Below, piece after piece: positions 47,145-55,077 of a stretch of 64,000 nt of DNA. Every line of letters starts with the position of its first letter. The first letter of the stretch is position 1. Both the position numbers and the translations under genes were made by a program. Under the pieces are notes generated by a model. The model was not told the origin of the DNA. It saw nothing but the letters and a program-made list of their open reading frames with translations, and searched no databases. Source of the DNA: Rhizomicrobium electricum (GTDB lineage: Bacteria; Pseudomonadota; Alphaproteobacteria; Micropepsales; Micropepsaceae); the NCBI RefSeq assembly GCF_011762045.1, contig NZ_JAASQS010000003.1, positions 62,001 to 126,000 of the forward strand, in the 5' to 3' direction.

Positions 47145-47743
47145 CTCACACTCCAGCCATACGCGCGCCCGCTCGTGGCGGAGCGCGCTCCCTCGCCATC
47201 TGGATGAGAAATGGGGTCAACGACCTCGCGAACGCGAAGCCGCTACCGACGCAATGTACTGAATCACAAGAACCGCAAACGCTGCGGTAAGCCCCAGTTC
47301 ACCACCCTTAATTGTAGGTAAAAGTACCAGTGATGCGGGAATGCGAGAAACTGTACGTTTGCGAAGTTGTTTCAACGAAATCCTGTATCATTCTAAGGTA
47401 GTAGCACTGGGATTTTTCTTATTTTTCTGCCTATTACTTGTTCAGAAGGTGAGAATCCCTCCTGGCATTCCGGATTACTTGATCAATTCTTGAGCATTAC
47501 TCGCGGAATTGGATCGGGTTGTGGATTAATCCGAGAGAGGCAGTTGCTACAGGGAGTTGCACTCGCAATACGCGATCGCGACCCCGGCCTAAAACCAGAC
47601 GGAAGCCGGCCAGTCCTTGGTTTCGACATCACACAATTTGCGAATGACTCTGACGCGCATAGAGAAGGCCTCTCAACTGCGTCATGCCGTCCCTTTTCGC
47701 GCGAAGCGAGTGGAGTCACTGATTTCGCCGTGGGGGCCCCGAG
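47145..47743. promoter_or_regulatory. Divergent intergenic region between the giant RTX gene and the glycosyltransferase operon
   Basis: About 600 bp with no convincing gene; it must hold promoters for both directions. The interval 47,300-47,480 is AT-rich. On the minus strand a TACAAT hexamer near 47,320 could be a -10 box, but no good -35 is placed 16-18 bp upstream. The leader of the giant contains the 12-bp palindrome GGAGCGCGCTCC (47180-47191), about 36 nt before the ATG, which could fold in the mRNA. No operator is recognised. Confidence 0.4.
47148..47154 (-). promoter_or_regulatory. Ribosome binding site GGAGTGT of the giant RTX gene
   Basis: GGAG lies 6 nt upstream of ATG 47144. It is identical in sequence and spacing to the site of the second RTX gene and decides the start of the 38-kb frame. 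Confidence 0.7.
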
Positions 47744-50182
47744 ATGTCGCAGAAGCGTTTACCAAACAAGACTGCAGCGGTCAGCCGCGATGAGCTGATG
47801 CGGCGTGCGATCCGTCAGGAGCGGGCGCGACGTCCACGCGAAGCGTTGGAGTCGTACGCGGCGGCATTGAAGACAAGGCCGAGCGATCCCGCCGCTTTGA
47901 CTGGCGTTGCGCGCTGCGCAATGGCCGTCGGCGATCTCAAGACGGCCACTGCCTATTGGCGGAAGATCGCCGCGTTCGATCCGCAGCGACGGATCGTGAA
48001 AGGCAATCTCGCCGCCGTGCTTCTGCAATCGGAAGATCTCGTCGCCGCAGAGGAAGAGACACAGATCGCGCTGGTTGCAACGCCGCAAGACCCAGGGCTC
48101 AAGAACCTCCTGGGCGTGATCCAGAAGCGGCGCGGCCGTTTCGACGATGCAATCGCCACCTTCCGCGAAGGCACCGAGTTCGACGAGACCAATCATTCCT
48201 TCTGGTACAACCTTGGCAACACGCTGTTCGGACTGGGACGCGTAGAAGAGGCAATCGAACCGCTGCGCCGCGCGTTCGAGATCCGCCCAACGGATTCCGA
48301 AACCGCTCGGGTGCTCGGCCAGGTCTTCGCCAGCGTCGACCAGATCGCGCGCGCCCGGATTGCCTTCGATCACGCCGAGCGGCTCGATCCCAAGAACTTA
48401 CGCGTGCACACCAGCCGCGCTGCGCTGCTGCAGCGGGCCGGCGCCGACGATGCCCAGATCATCGCCGAATTCAACAAGGTGATCGGCCAGGAGCCGGACA
48501 ACCTCGATCACCAGCGCAACAAGGCGCTGTTTTTGCAGCGCCGCAGCCGTTTCGCCGAGGCCGAGGCGGTCCACCGCGACATTCTCAAGCGCGATCCCGA
48601 CGACATCGAGACACTGCTACGGCTCGGCCACATGCTGGGCTACTCGCTGCGCCGCTATGAGGAAGCCAACGGCTTCCTGCGTCACGCCCTCGAGCTTCGC
48701 CCCGAGGATCCGCGCTGCCTGTCGGGCCTCTGCAAGAGCCTGCTCGACAGCCGCTACGGAGTCGAATCCGACCACGTCGAGGAAGCCGGTCAGATCGCCA
48801 AGCGGCTTCTGGCGACCGGCACCGACATGCTGCCCCACGCCGCCAATCTCAGCGGCATCTTCCTGCGGCTCGCGGATTTCGAAAGCCTCGCCAACCTGGG
48901 CGACCGCACCAAGCTGATGTCGTTCTGGGTCGACCGCATGAATGTGGGCTCCCTGCACAATCAGCTTGGCCGCGTAGTAAGCGACGAGGACCGTCTCGAA
49001 CTCGTTCGCTTCCACCGCCAGTGGGGCAAGAGCATCGCCGCCCAGGCAGCCAAACTCCCGATCAAGCGTCATCCGCGACCGCCCAAGCGCGACAAGATCC
49101 GCATCGGCTTCATGTCATCGGACCTCCGCGACCATCCGGTGGCCTATTTCGTGATGCCGATGTTCGAGCTCTACGACCGCAACAAGTTCGAGATCTACTG
49201 CTATTCCTTCTATCCGGCCCCGCCGGACCGGGTGCAATCCTTCATCACCCAGAACGTCGCGGCGTTCCGTACCATGCTGCAGGCGACCGACCAGGAAATC
49301 GCCCAGCGCATCCACGACGACGATCTCGATATCCTGATCGAACTGGGCGGATCGACCCGCTACAATCGCCTCGAGGTGATGGCCTATCACGCCGCTCCGA
49401 TTCAGGTGAGCTGGCTCGGTTATCCCCATTCCGCCGGTATCGAAGAAATCGACTATATCCTGGTCGATCCCTATCTGAAGCCCGACGACCCGAAGCTTCT
49501 GATCGAAAAGCCGTTCCAGGTGCCCGAAAGCTGGGTGGTGCTGGGGCGGCTGGGTTTCCGCGACATACCGATCGAGCCGGGACTGCCGGAAGACCGCGCC
49601 GGCGCCCTGACCTTCGGCACCATGAACAATCCTTACAAGTACACGCCGGAGGTCTTCGGCTTATGGGCGCGCTGCATGCAGCGTTTCCCGAAGTCGCGCT
49701 TCCTGTTCGTGCGGCCGGAAGCAGGTGCGGCGAGCTTCCGGGCCAACATCTGCAAGGAATTCGCCAAGCACGGCGTCGAAGCCGACCGGATCCTGTTTGA
49801 ATCCATCCGCGGCCGCCACCTGCCCCACTACAACCGGATCGATATCGCCCTCGACACCGCTCCGCATGTCGGCGGCACCACGACCTGCGAGACGCTGTGG
49901 ATGGGGGTGCCGACAATTACGCTGGTTGGAAAGGCCTTTTTCGAGCGCCTCAGCTACAGCAATCTCAACAATGCCGGTCTGGGCGATCTCTGCGCCTTCA
50001 CGCCGGACGAGTATGTCGCGATCGCCGAGAAGCTCGGCAAGGACAAAGCGCGCCGTCTCGATCTGCGGCAGAATCTGCGTACGCGCCTGCGTACCGCCCC
50101 GCTCGGCGATGCCGCCCGCTGGGTGCGGAATTTCGAGGCCACGATCGTTCGCACCGTTAATGACTCCGGGGGACCGTCATGA
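47744..50182 (+). CDS. TPR-containing SPINDLY/OGT-family glycosyltransferase (GT41-like)
   Basis: 812 residues, ATG 47744. Residues about 20-340 are tandem TPR helices (for example [20 protein letters not shown]). From about 450 to 800 lies a Glyco_transf_41 catalytic region: [20 protein letters not shown] with His464, [43 protein letters not shown] with Lys632, and [19 protein letters not shown]. By motif position His464 and Lys632 correspond to the conserved active-site His and Lys of O-GlcNAc transferases. The family moves a sugar from a nucleotide donor to Ser/Thr of proteins. It is the first gene of a six-gene operon (4-bp ATGA overlap with the next) and is transcribed divergently from the giant RTX gene. 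The Ser/Thr-rich giant is a candidate acceptor by proximity only; flagellin, another protein or a glycan are alternatives. Donor sugar unknown. Confidence 0.88.
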   Translation: MSQKRLPNKTAAVSRDELMRRAIRQERARRPREALESYAAALKTRPSDPAALTGVARCAMAVGDLKTATAYWRKIAAFDPQRRIVKGNLAAVLLQSEDLVAAEEETQIALVATPQDPGLKNLLGVIQKRRGRFDDAIATFREGTEFDETNHSFWYNLGNTLFGLGRVEEAIEPLRRAFEIRPTDSETARVLGQVFASVDQIARARIAFDHAERLDPKNLRVHTSRAALLQRAGADDAQIIAEFNKVIGQEPDNLDHQRNKALFLQRRSRFAEAEAVHRDILKRDPDDIETLLRLGHMLGYSLRRYEEANGFLRHALELRPEDPRCLSGLCKSLLDSRYGVESDHVEEAGQIAKRLLATGTDMLPHAANLSGIFLRLADFESLANLGDRTKLMSFWVDRMNVGSLHNQLGRVVSDEDRLELVRFHRQWGKSIAAQAAKLPIKRHPRPPKRDKIRIGFMSSDLRDHPVAYFVMPMFELYDRNKFEIYCYSFYPAPPDRVQSFITQNVAAFRTMLQATDQEIAQRIHDDDLDILIELGGSTRYNRLEVMAYHAAPIQVSWLGYPHSAGIEEIDYILVDPYLKPDDPKLLIEKPFQVPESWVVLGRLGFRDIPIEPGLPEDRAGALTFGTMNNPYKYTPEVFGLWARCMQRFPKSRFLFVRPEAGAASFRANICKEFAKHGVEADRILFESIRGRHLPHYNRIDIALDTAPHVGGTTTCETLWMGVPTITLVGKAFFERLSYSNLNNAGLGDLCAFTPDEYVAIAEKLGKDKARRLDLRQNLRTRLRTAPLGDAARWVRNFEATIVRTVNDSGGPS

Positions 50183-50952
50183 AAGCAGTCATCCTGGCCG
50201 GCGGCCGCGGTTCGCGCATCTCCGAAGAGACCAGCCTGAAGCCGAAGCCGATGGTCGAGATCGGCGGACGCCCGATCCTCTGGCACATCATGAAGATCTA
50301 CGCCGCGCACGGCGTGAAGGATTTCATCGTCTGCCTTGGCTATCAGGGTTATGTCATCAAGGAGTATTTCGCCAACTTCCATCTGCATAGTTCGGACGTC
50401 AGCTTCGATCTCAAGACCGGCACCGCGCGCTATTCCGAAAGCACGACCGAGGATTGGACGGTAACGCTGGTCGATACCGGACTTTCGACCGAGACCGGCG
50501 GACGCGTGCGGCGCCTGCGCCAATATCTCGAGAAGGAAGAGGCGTTCTGCCTGACCTATGGCGACGGGGTCGGCAATATCGACATCACCAAGCTGATCGC
50601 GGCGCATCGGGCTCACGGCAAACTGGCGACCATGACCGTGGTCCATCCGCCGGGCCGGTTCGGCATCGTCGACCTGGTCGGCGACAGCGCCGCTACCTTC
50701 CGCGAAAAACCCGATTCCGAATTCGGCTACATCAACGGCGGGTTCTTCGTCCTCAATCCGCGGGTGCTGGACTTGATCCCGTCCGACGACACCGTCTGGG
50801 AGCGCGACCCGCTCGAAAGCCTGTCGCGCGACGGAGAACTCGTGGCCTTCCGCCATGAGGGCTTCTGGCAGCCGATGGATACGCTGCGCGAGAAGGATCA
50901 GCTCGAAGCCGCCTGGCGCACCGGCAAGGCTCCCTGGAAGACTTGGTCGTGA
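50179..50952 (+). CDS. rfbF: Glucose-1-phosphate cytidylyltransferase
   Basis: 257 residues, the usual family size. It makes CDP-glucose from CTP and glucose 1-phosphate, the entry step to CDP-linked 6-deoxysugars. The N-terminus carries the nucleotidyltransferase signature [13 protein letters not shown] with [14 protein letters not shown], followed by a [10 protein letters not shown] metal/nucleotide segment, [14 protein letters not shown] and INGGFFV. The ATG overlaps the stop of the glycosyltransferase gene (ATGA) and the end overlaps the dehydratase start (GTGA). This implies translational coupling. The specific match to RfbF rather than the glucose-1-phosphate thymidylyltransferase RmlA is supported by the [12 protein letters not shown] and HSSDVSFDL segments and by the dehydratase that follows. 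Confidence 0.92.
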   Translation: MKAVILAGGRGSRISEETSLKPKPMVEIGGRPILWHIMKIYAAHGVKDFIVCLGYQGYVIKEYFANFHLHSSDVSFDLKTGTARYSESTTEDWTVTLVDTGLSTETGGRVRRLRQYLEKEEAFCLTYGDGVGNIDITKLIAAHRAHGKLATMTVVHPPGRFGIVDLVGDSAATFREKPDSEFGYINGGFFVLNPRVLDLIPSDDTVWERDPLESLSRDGELVAFRHEGFWQPMDTLREKDQLEAAWRTGKAPWKTWS

Positions 50953-52010
50953 GCGGCTTCTGGCAGAACCGCCGCGTCCTCCTCACCGGCCACACCGGTT
51001 TCAAGGGAGCCTGGGCAGCGCTTTGGCTCGAACGAGCCGGCGCCAAGGTGACCGGATTTGCCCTGCCGCCGGAGGACGAGAGCCTGTTCTCCTGCCTGCA
51101 GCCGTGGAACAGGATCAACTCGATCATTGGCGATCTCAACGACCGTGATGCCGTTCACGCGGCCGTCGCGAGCAGCGATCCCGAGATCGTCATCCACATG
51201 GCGGCGCAGGCGCTGGTGCGACGCTCCTATCGCACTCCGATCGATACCTTCGCCACCAACATCATGGGAACGGCCAATCTGTTGGCGGCAGCCGGCGCAT
51301 GCCGGTCGCTCAAGGCCATCCTGGTGATCACGAGCGACAAGGTCTACGACAACCGCGACCAAGGCCGCGCCTTCCGCGAGGACGATGCGCTGGCCGGAGA
51401 CGACCCCTACAGTGCCTCCAAAGCGGCGGCGGAAATCGTCGTCCGCAGCTGGCGTCACAGCTTCTTCCACGAAGCCGGTGCGCCCGCGCTGGCGACCGCC
51501 CGTGCCGGCAATGTGATCGGCGGCGGCGACTGGGGCGAGGACCGGCTGGTCCCCGACGTGATCCGCGCCGGCATCGCCGGCAAACCAGTGGTGCTGCGCT
51601 ATCCCAATTCGACCCGGCCCTGGCAGCATGTGTTCGATGTGCTGCACGGGTACTTGTCGTATGCCGAGAAGCTGGCCGTCGATCCCGCAGATATGCCGAC
51701 TGCCGTCAATTTCGGACCTGCCGCGCAAGGCATTGCCACCAAGCTGCTGGTCGACATCCTGCAGAAGAATTTCGGCTGGCACACGGGCTGGCAGACGCTC
51801 GATCAAAATCCGCTGCCGGAAAAAGCCCATCTCAACCTCGATCCGGCCTTGGCGGAACACGCGCTGGACTGGCGGACACGGCTGCCGGTCGATCGCGCGC
51901 TGGCGCTGGTCGCCGATTGGCATCGCGCCCATTTGCGCGGCGAAGACATGCGCCAGTTCTCGCTTGCCCAGATCGCCGATTACGAACGCCTGCTTCGCGG
52001 ACAACCATGA
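50949..52010 (+). CDS. rfbG: CDP-glucose 4,6-dehydratase
   Basis: 353 residues from GTG 50949; an in-frame TTG at 50943 is possible, but the GTGA overlap with the upstream stop fits the pattern of the operon. It is an extended short-chain dehydrogenase that converts CDP-glucose to CDP-4-keto-6-deoxyglucose with bound NAD. Visible motifs are [17 protein letters not shown] (nucleotide-binding GxxGxxG at about 14-20), [21 protein letters not shown] and [12 protein letters not shown] with Tyr154 and Lys158 as the catalytic pair, then [12 protein letters not shown] and [10 protein letters not shown]. These are typical of RfbG. It follows rfbF directly, completing the standard two-step CDP route. 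No RfbH-type 3-dehydrase gene is present, so the product is probably not 3-deoxygenated. Confidence 0.92.
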   Translation: MSGFWQNRRVLLTGHTGFKGAWAALWLERAGAKVTGFALPPEDESLFSCLQPWNRINSIIGDLNDRDAVHAAVASSDPEIVIHMAAQALVRRSYRTPIDTFATNIMGTANLLAAAGACRSLKAILVITSDKVYDNRDQGRAFREDDALAGDDPYSASKAAAEIVVRSWRHSFFHEAGAPALATARAGNVIGGGDWGEDRLVPDVIRAGIAGKPVVLRYPNSTRPWQHVFDVLHGYLSYAEKLAVDPADMPTAVNFGPAAQGIATKLLVDILQKNFGWHTGWQTLDQNPLPEKAHLNLDPALAEHALDWRTRLPVDRALALVADWHRAHLRGEDMRQFSLAQIADYERLLRGQP

Positions 52011-53239
52011 ACACACATCCCCATTGCCGCTTCTGCGGCACACCGATGTCCCAGGTCGTCCTCGACCTCGGCGAGCAGCCTCTGGCCAACAGCTTTCTGT
52101 CCAAGGCCGATCTCGACCGGTCGGAGGAGGTATTCCGCCTGTGCGTGCGCGTCTGCAATGCCTGCTGGCTGATGCAGACGGACGCCACGCCCGATCCGCG
52201 CGTGATCTTCAGCGACTACGTCTATTTCTCCTCCTACTCCGATCTCTGGATGCGCCATGCCCGCGACTACTGCGCGGCGATGACGGCCCGCTTTGGCATC
52301 GGCCGGGAGAGCTTTGTGATCGAAGTCGCCAGCAATGACGGCTACCTGCTTCGCAACTTCGTGGCGGACGGCGTGCGTTGCCTTGGCATCGAGCCCGCGG
52401 AGAATGTTGCGGCGGTAGCGCGCAAGGCCGACGTACCGACGGAATCGGTGTTCCTGGGCGTGCAAACGGCGCGCGACATCGCCTCGCGCCATGGCCGCGC
52501 CGACCTGATGGCGGCCAACAATGTCTTGGCGCACGTGCCCGACATCAACGACTTCGTCGCCGGGCTCGCGATCCTGTTGGCCGATAGCGGCGTCCTTACA
52601 GTCGAATTTCCGCATGTCGCAAACCTGATCGAACTTTGCCAGTTCGACACCATTTATCACGAGCACTTCTCCTATCTGTCGCTGACCGCCGTGGAGACGA
52701 TTTTCGCCAGACACGGACTGTCGCTGTTCGATGTCGAAGAACTGCCGACCCATGGCGGATCGCTGCGGCTTTATGTTCGCCACGGCACCGCGGCACCATC
52801 GGACCGGCTGGCCGCATTGCGAGCGCGCGAAGCAGCCCTTGGCGTCACGACGCCCGCCTACTACGAGCGTTTCAACCGGCGAGCCCAAGGCGTCATCGCC
52901 GCCGTACGCGGCTTCCTGGCCGAGGCAAAGGCCACGTCCAAACAGGTCGTCGCCTATGGCGCGGCCGCCAAGGGTAATACGCTGCTCAATGCCTGCGGCG
53001 CTACCACAGCCGAAATCGCTTATGCGGTGGATCGCAGTCCCCACAAACAGAACAAATGGCTGCCCGGCAGCCACCTTCCGGTGTTTTCCCCGGAGCGCAT
53101 TGCCGAGACCAAGCCCGACTACGTGTTCATCCTGCCCTGGAATATCAAAAGCGAGATCGCGGCACAGATGAAGCATATCGGCGGCTGGGGTGGTAAGTTC
53201 GTCACCGCAATTCCGGAACTGCAGGTGTTCGAGCCTTGA
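52007..53239 (+). CDS. SAM-dependent C-methyltransferase of a nucleotide 4-ketosugar
   Basis: 410 residues from ATG 52007, which overlaps the rfbG stop (ATGA). The frame is open further upstream, but that part is antisense-like shadow inside rfbG. Three parts are visible. A zinc-binding N-terminus has Cys7, Cys10, Cys50 and Cys53. A class I SAM domain has VIEVASNDGYLLRNF at about 104-118 and ANNVLAHVPDINDF. A C-terminal Rossmann-like part (Methyltransf_14 type) has VVAYGAAAKGNTLLNACG. This layout is that of sugar C-methyltransferases such as TylC3 and NovU, which add a methyl to carbon 3 or 5 of a 4-keto nucleotide sugar. The neighbours suggest a CDP-4-keto-6-deoxyhexose as substrate. The carbon methylated cannot be told from sequence. 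Confidence 0.85.
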   Translation: MNTHPHCRFCGTPMSQVVLDLGEQPLANSFLSKADLDRSEEVFRLCVRVCNACWLMQTDATPDPRVIFSDYVYFSSYSDLWMRHARDYCAAMTARFGIGRESFVIEVASNDGYLLRNFVADGVRCLGIEPAENVAAVARKADVPTESVFLGVQTARDIASRHGRADLMAANNVLAHVPDINDFVAGLAILLADSGVLTVEFPHVANLIELCQFDTIYHEHFSYLSLTAVETIFARHGLSLFDVEELPTHGGSLRLYVRHGTAAPSDRLAALRAREAALGVTTPAYYERFNRRAQGVIAAVRGFLAEAKATSKQVVAYGAAAKGNTLLNACGATTAEIAYAVDRSPHKQNKWLPGSHLPVFSPERIAETKPDYVFILPWNIKSEIAAQMKHIGGWGGKFVTAIPELQVFEP

Positions 53240-53769
53240 TCCTCAAGCCCACCGATATCGCCGGCGCGTTTCTGATCGAGGTCGAACCTCTCGGAGACGA
53301 GCGAGGCTTCTTCGCGCGGACATTCTGCCTGGAAACGCTGCGCAAGGCCGGCGTGAACACCGGGCCTGTGCGCCAGACCAGCATTTCGGTCAATCCGCGC
53401 CGCGGCACGTTACGTGGAATGCACTGGCAGGTCGAACCGTTCGGCGAAAACAAGCTGGTGCGGGCAAGCTCCGGCACCATCTACGATGTCATCGTCGACA
53501 TCCGCCCGACGTCGTCAAGCTTTCGCCGCTGGTTCGGCGCCGAGCTTTCGGCGGTGCGCCACAACGGCCTTTTCATACCGCGTGGCTGCGCGCACGGCTT
53601 CCTCACACAGTCCGACGACGTCACGGTCGAATACGCCATGGATGCCGATTTTGCGCCCGGACAGGGGCGCGGCGCGCGCTGGAACGACCCCGCATTTGGC
53701 ATTGTCTGGCCGTTCGAGCCGGTGTTGATCGGCGATCGCGACCGCAGCTACCCGGATTTTGCGCCGTGA
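53236..53769 (+). CDS. RmlC-like nucleotide-4-keto-6-deoxyhexose 3,5- (or 3-/5-) epimerase
   Basis: 177 residues from TTG 53236, which overlaps the methyltransferase stop (TTGA). It is a cupin-fold RmlC family member: RGFFARTF, RGMHWQ with His63, Lys73, IYDVIVD with Asp84, FIPRGCAHGF with His120, VEYAMDADF with Tyr133 and WNDPAFGIVWP. His63, Lys73, His120 and Tyr133 fall at the same positions as the active-site residues of Salmonella RmlC, so it is probably active. Classical RmlC works on dTDP-4-keto-6-deoxyglucose. Beside rfbF/rfbG the substrate is more likely CDP-linked, as a single or double epimerisation before or after C-methylation. No rmlA, rmlB or rmlD is in the window, which argues against ordinary dTDP-rhamnose synthesis here. 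Confidence 0.88.
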   Translation: MILKPTDIAGAFLIEVEPLGDERGFFARTFCLETLRKAGVNTGPVRQTSISVNPRRGTLRGMHWQVEPFGENKLVRASSGTIYDVIVDIRPTSSSFRRWFGAELSAVRHNGLFIPRGCAHGFLTQSDDVTVEYAMDADFAPGQGRGARWNDPAFGIVWPFEPVLIGDRDRSYPDFAP

Positions 53770-54698
53770 GCGGCCGCGTCCTGGTGACCGGCGGCGGCGG
53801 CTTCGTCGGTCGGCCTCTGCTGGGCGAACTGGTCAAGCGCGGCTTCGACGTGCATGCGGTCGATTGCGTGGCGCGCCCGCATCAGGCTGGGGTCACTTGG
53901 CACCTTTGCGATCTGCTCGAAACGTCCGGGCATTGTCCGTTGATGGACCGGATCGCCCCAAGCCATCTGCTGCACCTGGCCTGGTATGTCGAGCACGGCA
54001 AGTTCTGGACCGCGCCGGAGAATGAGATCTGGCGAAGCGTCAGCCTCGATCTCGTACGTGCCTTCGCGCAATCTGGAGGACAACGCGCCGTCCTGGTCGG
54101 AAGCTGCGCCGAATATGACTGGAAGCGATCCGACGAAGCGCCGTGGCGGGAAACCGATCCCTGCCGGCCGGTGCTGCCCTATGGCATCGCCAAACATGCG
54201 CTGCATCGGGATGTGGCCGCCGAAGCAGACCGCAGCGGGATTTCATTCGCCTGGGCCCGGCTGTTCCTGATGTTCGGCGAGGGCGAAAATCCGCAGCGGC
54301 TGGTGCCGTCGGTGATTAGCGCCCTGGCGAGCGGAGTGCCGCTGGATATGAGTACCGGCCGGCAGGTGCGCGATTTCAGCGACACGCGGGACATTGCGGC
54401 GGGACTGTCGGCTCTTCTGGCGGCCGGGCACGTGGAGGGCGCGGTCAATGTCGCTTCGGGCGAAGGCCATTCCTTGAGGGAACTGTGCGCCATCATCGCC
54501 GATCTCGCCGGAAAGTCGGGCGAAAACCTGCGGTTCGGGGCGTTGCCGGATCGCGACGAGCCGCCGTTCATGGTGGCGGACGTCACGCGGTTGCGGGAGG
54601 AAGTCGGCTTCACACCGCCGGAGAGCCTGCGACAGAGGCTCTCCAGCATCGTGCGAGAACGCTTGGCGCTCAGCCCTTCGCCTGTCCGCGGCGCTTGA
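53766..54698 (+). CDS. NAD(P)-dependent 4-ketosugar reductase (extended SDR)
   Basis: 310 residues from GTG 53766, overlapping the epimerase stop (GTGA). The longer upstream frame lies inside the epimerase gene and is rejected. The N-terminal VLVTGGGGFVGRPLLG gives GxxGxxG at residues 9-15. Ser113 in VGSCAEYDW, Tyr139 and Lys143 in YGIAKHA form the SDR catalytic triad. VRDFSDTRDIA and NVASGEGHSLRELC are usual for the family. As the last gene of the sugar set it probably reduces the 4-keto group of the methylated, epimerised CDP sugar. This is comparable in role to NovS or to CDP-abequose/paratose synthases. The 3' end overlaps the convergent 133-residue gene by 29 bp. Confidence 0.83.
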   Translation: MSGRVLVTGGGGFVGRPLLGELVKRGFDVHAVDCVARPHQAGVTWHLCDLLETSGHCPLMDRIAPSHLLHLAWYVEHGKFWTAPENEIWRSVSLDLVRAFAQSGGQRAVLVGSCAEYDWKRSDEAPWRETDPCRPVLPYGIAKHALHRDVAAEADRSGISFAWARLFLMFGEGENPQRLVPSVISALASGVPLDMSTGRQVRDFSDTRDIAAGLSALLAAGHVEGAVNVASGEGHSLRELCAIIADLAGKSGENLRFGALPDRDEPPFMVADVTRLREEVGFTPPESLRQRLSSIVRERLALSPSPVRGA

Positions 54699-55071
54699 CG
54701 ACGCCACTGGTCTCCAGGCGGCTGACGGCAGCCTGCATGTTGTTATACATCTCGAGAACGGCATCGAGCGGCAGCACGACCCGGCCCGTTACCAGCCGCG
54801 ACATGCCGCCATTCTTGTTCGGGCGGCGCGTGGCGAACGTGAAGTGGAAGTTCGGCCCGATGCTGTAGAGACCCACAAAATCATCGGCAAACACTTCTTT
54901 GGCGGAAAGGTCGTCTTCGACCGGCGGTTTGGCCGCGCGCTGCGGTGCCGGTTCAGCTGTCGTCGTCGTCTTCGGTGCCATCTGGGCCTCCTCTACAGTG
55001 ATTTCCGTTTTTTCAGGCTTTTTGGGACCCCGCTTCTTGTCCGCGTCGCGTCCCCGTCGTCTCAAAATCAT
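54670..55071 (-). CDS. Uncharacterised 133-residue protein, last gene of the type I secretion operon
   Basis: ATG 55071 lies 6 bp after the hlyD stop, with an AGGGGGGA purine run just before it; an internal ATG at residue 31 is an alternative. The first 60 residues are charged and Ala/Pro-rich (RRRGRDADKKRGPKKPEK, then TTTTAEPAPQRAAKP) and probably disordered. Residues 60-133 look folded: EVFADDFVGLYSIGPNFHF, LVTGRVVLPLDAVLEMYNNM, AAVSRLETSG. The folded part faintly recalls DUF3467-type proteins, in which an outcome strand is followed by a 'VVMPxxxAxxLxxxL' helix, but I cannot confirm this. There are no membrane segments or signal peptide. Operon position suggests a cytoplasmic role tied to secretion, such as regulator or chaperone; this is only inference. 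Confidence 0.65.
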   Translation of the reverse strand: MILRRRGRDADKKRGPKKPEKTEITVEEAQMAPKTTTTAEPAPQRAAKPPVEDDLSAKEVFADDFVGLYSIGPNFHFTFATRRPNKNGGMSRLVTGRVVLPLDAVLEMYNNMQAAVSRLETSGVVKRRGQAKG

Positions 55072-55077
55072 TCCCCC

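Noticed and set aside
9144..47144. The repeat array as a possible CRISPR or DNA satellite
   Set aside because: Periodicity is in multiples of three with synonymous variation and clear RTX translation; no conserved DNA repeat with unique spacers.
47396..47411. JUMPStart-like bases CAGTGCTACTACC on the minus strand in the leader of the giant
   Set aside because: Only the first bases match and no GGCGGTAG ops core follows, so it cannot be used as evidence for NusG/RfaH recruitment.
47490..47798. 102-codon open frame in the divergent intergenic region
   Set aside because: Overlaps the start of the glycosyltransferase gene, has no recognisable domain and no clear ribosome site.
51299..52006. N-terminal extension of the C-methyltransferase frame inside rfbG
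   Set aside because: It overlaps rfbG in another frame and has no methyltransferase features; ATG 52007 with the ATGA overlap is the natural start.
53190..53765. N-terminal extension of the reductase frame over the epimerase gene
   Set aside because: Lies inside the epimerase coding sequence; the SDR nucleotide-binding motif begins directly after GTG 53766.
50179..54698. Ordinary dTDP-rhamnose operon
   Set aside because: The nucleotidyltransferase and dehydratase have RfbF/RfbG (CDP) signatures, and rmlA, rmlB and rmlD are absent.
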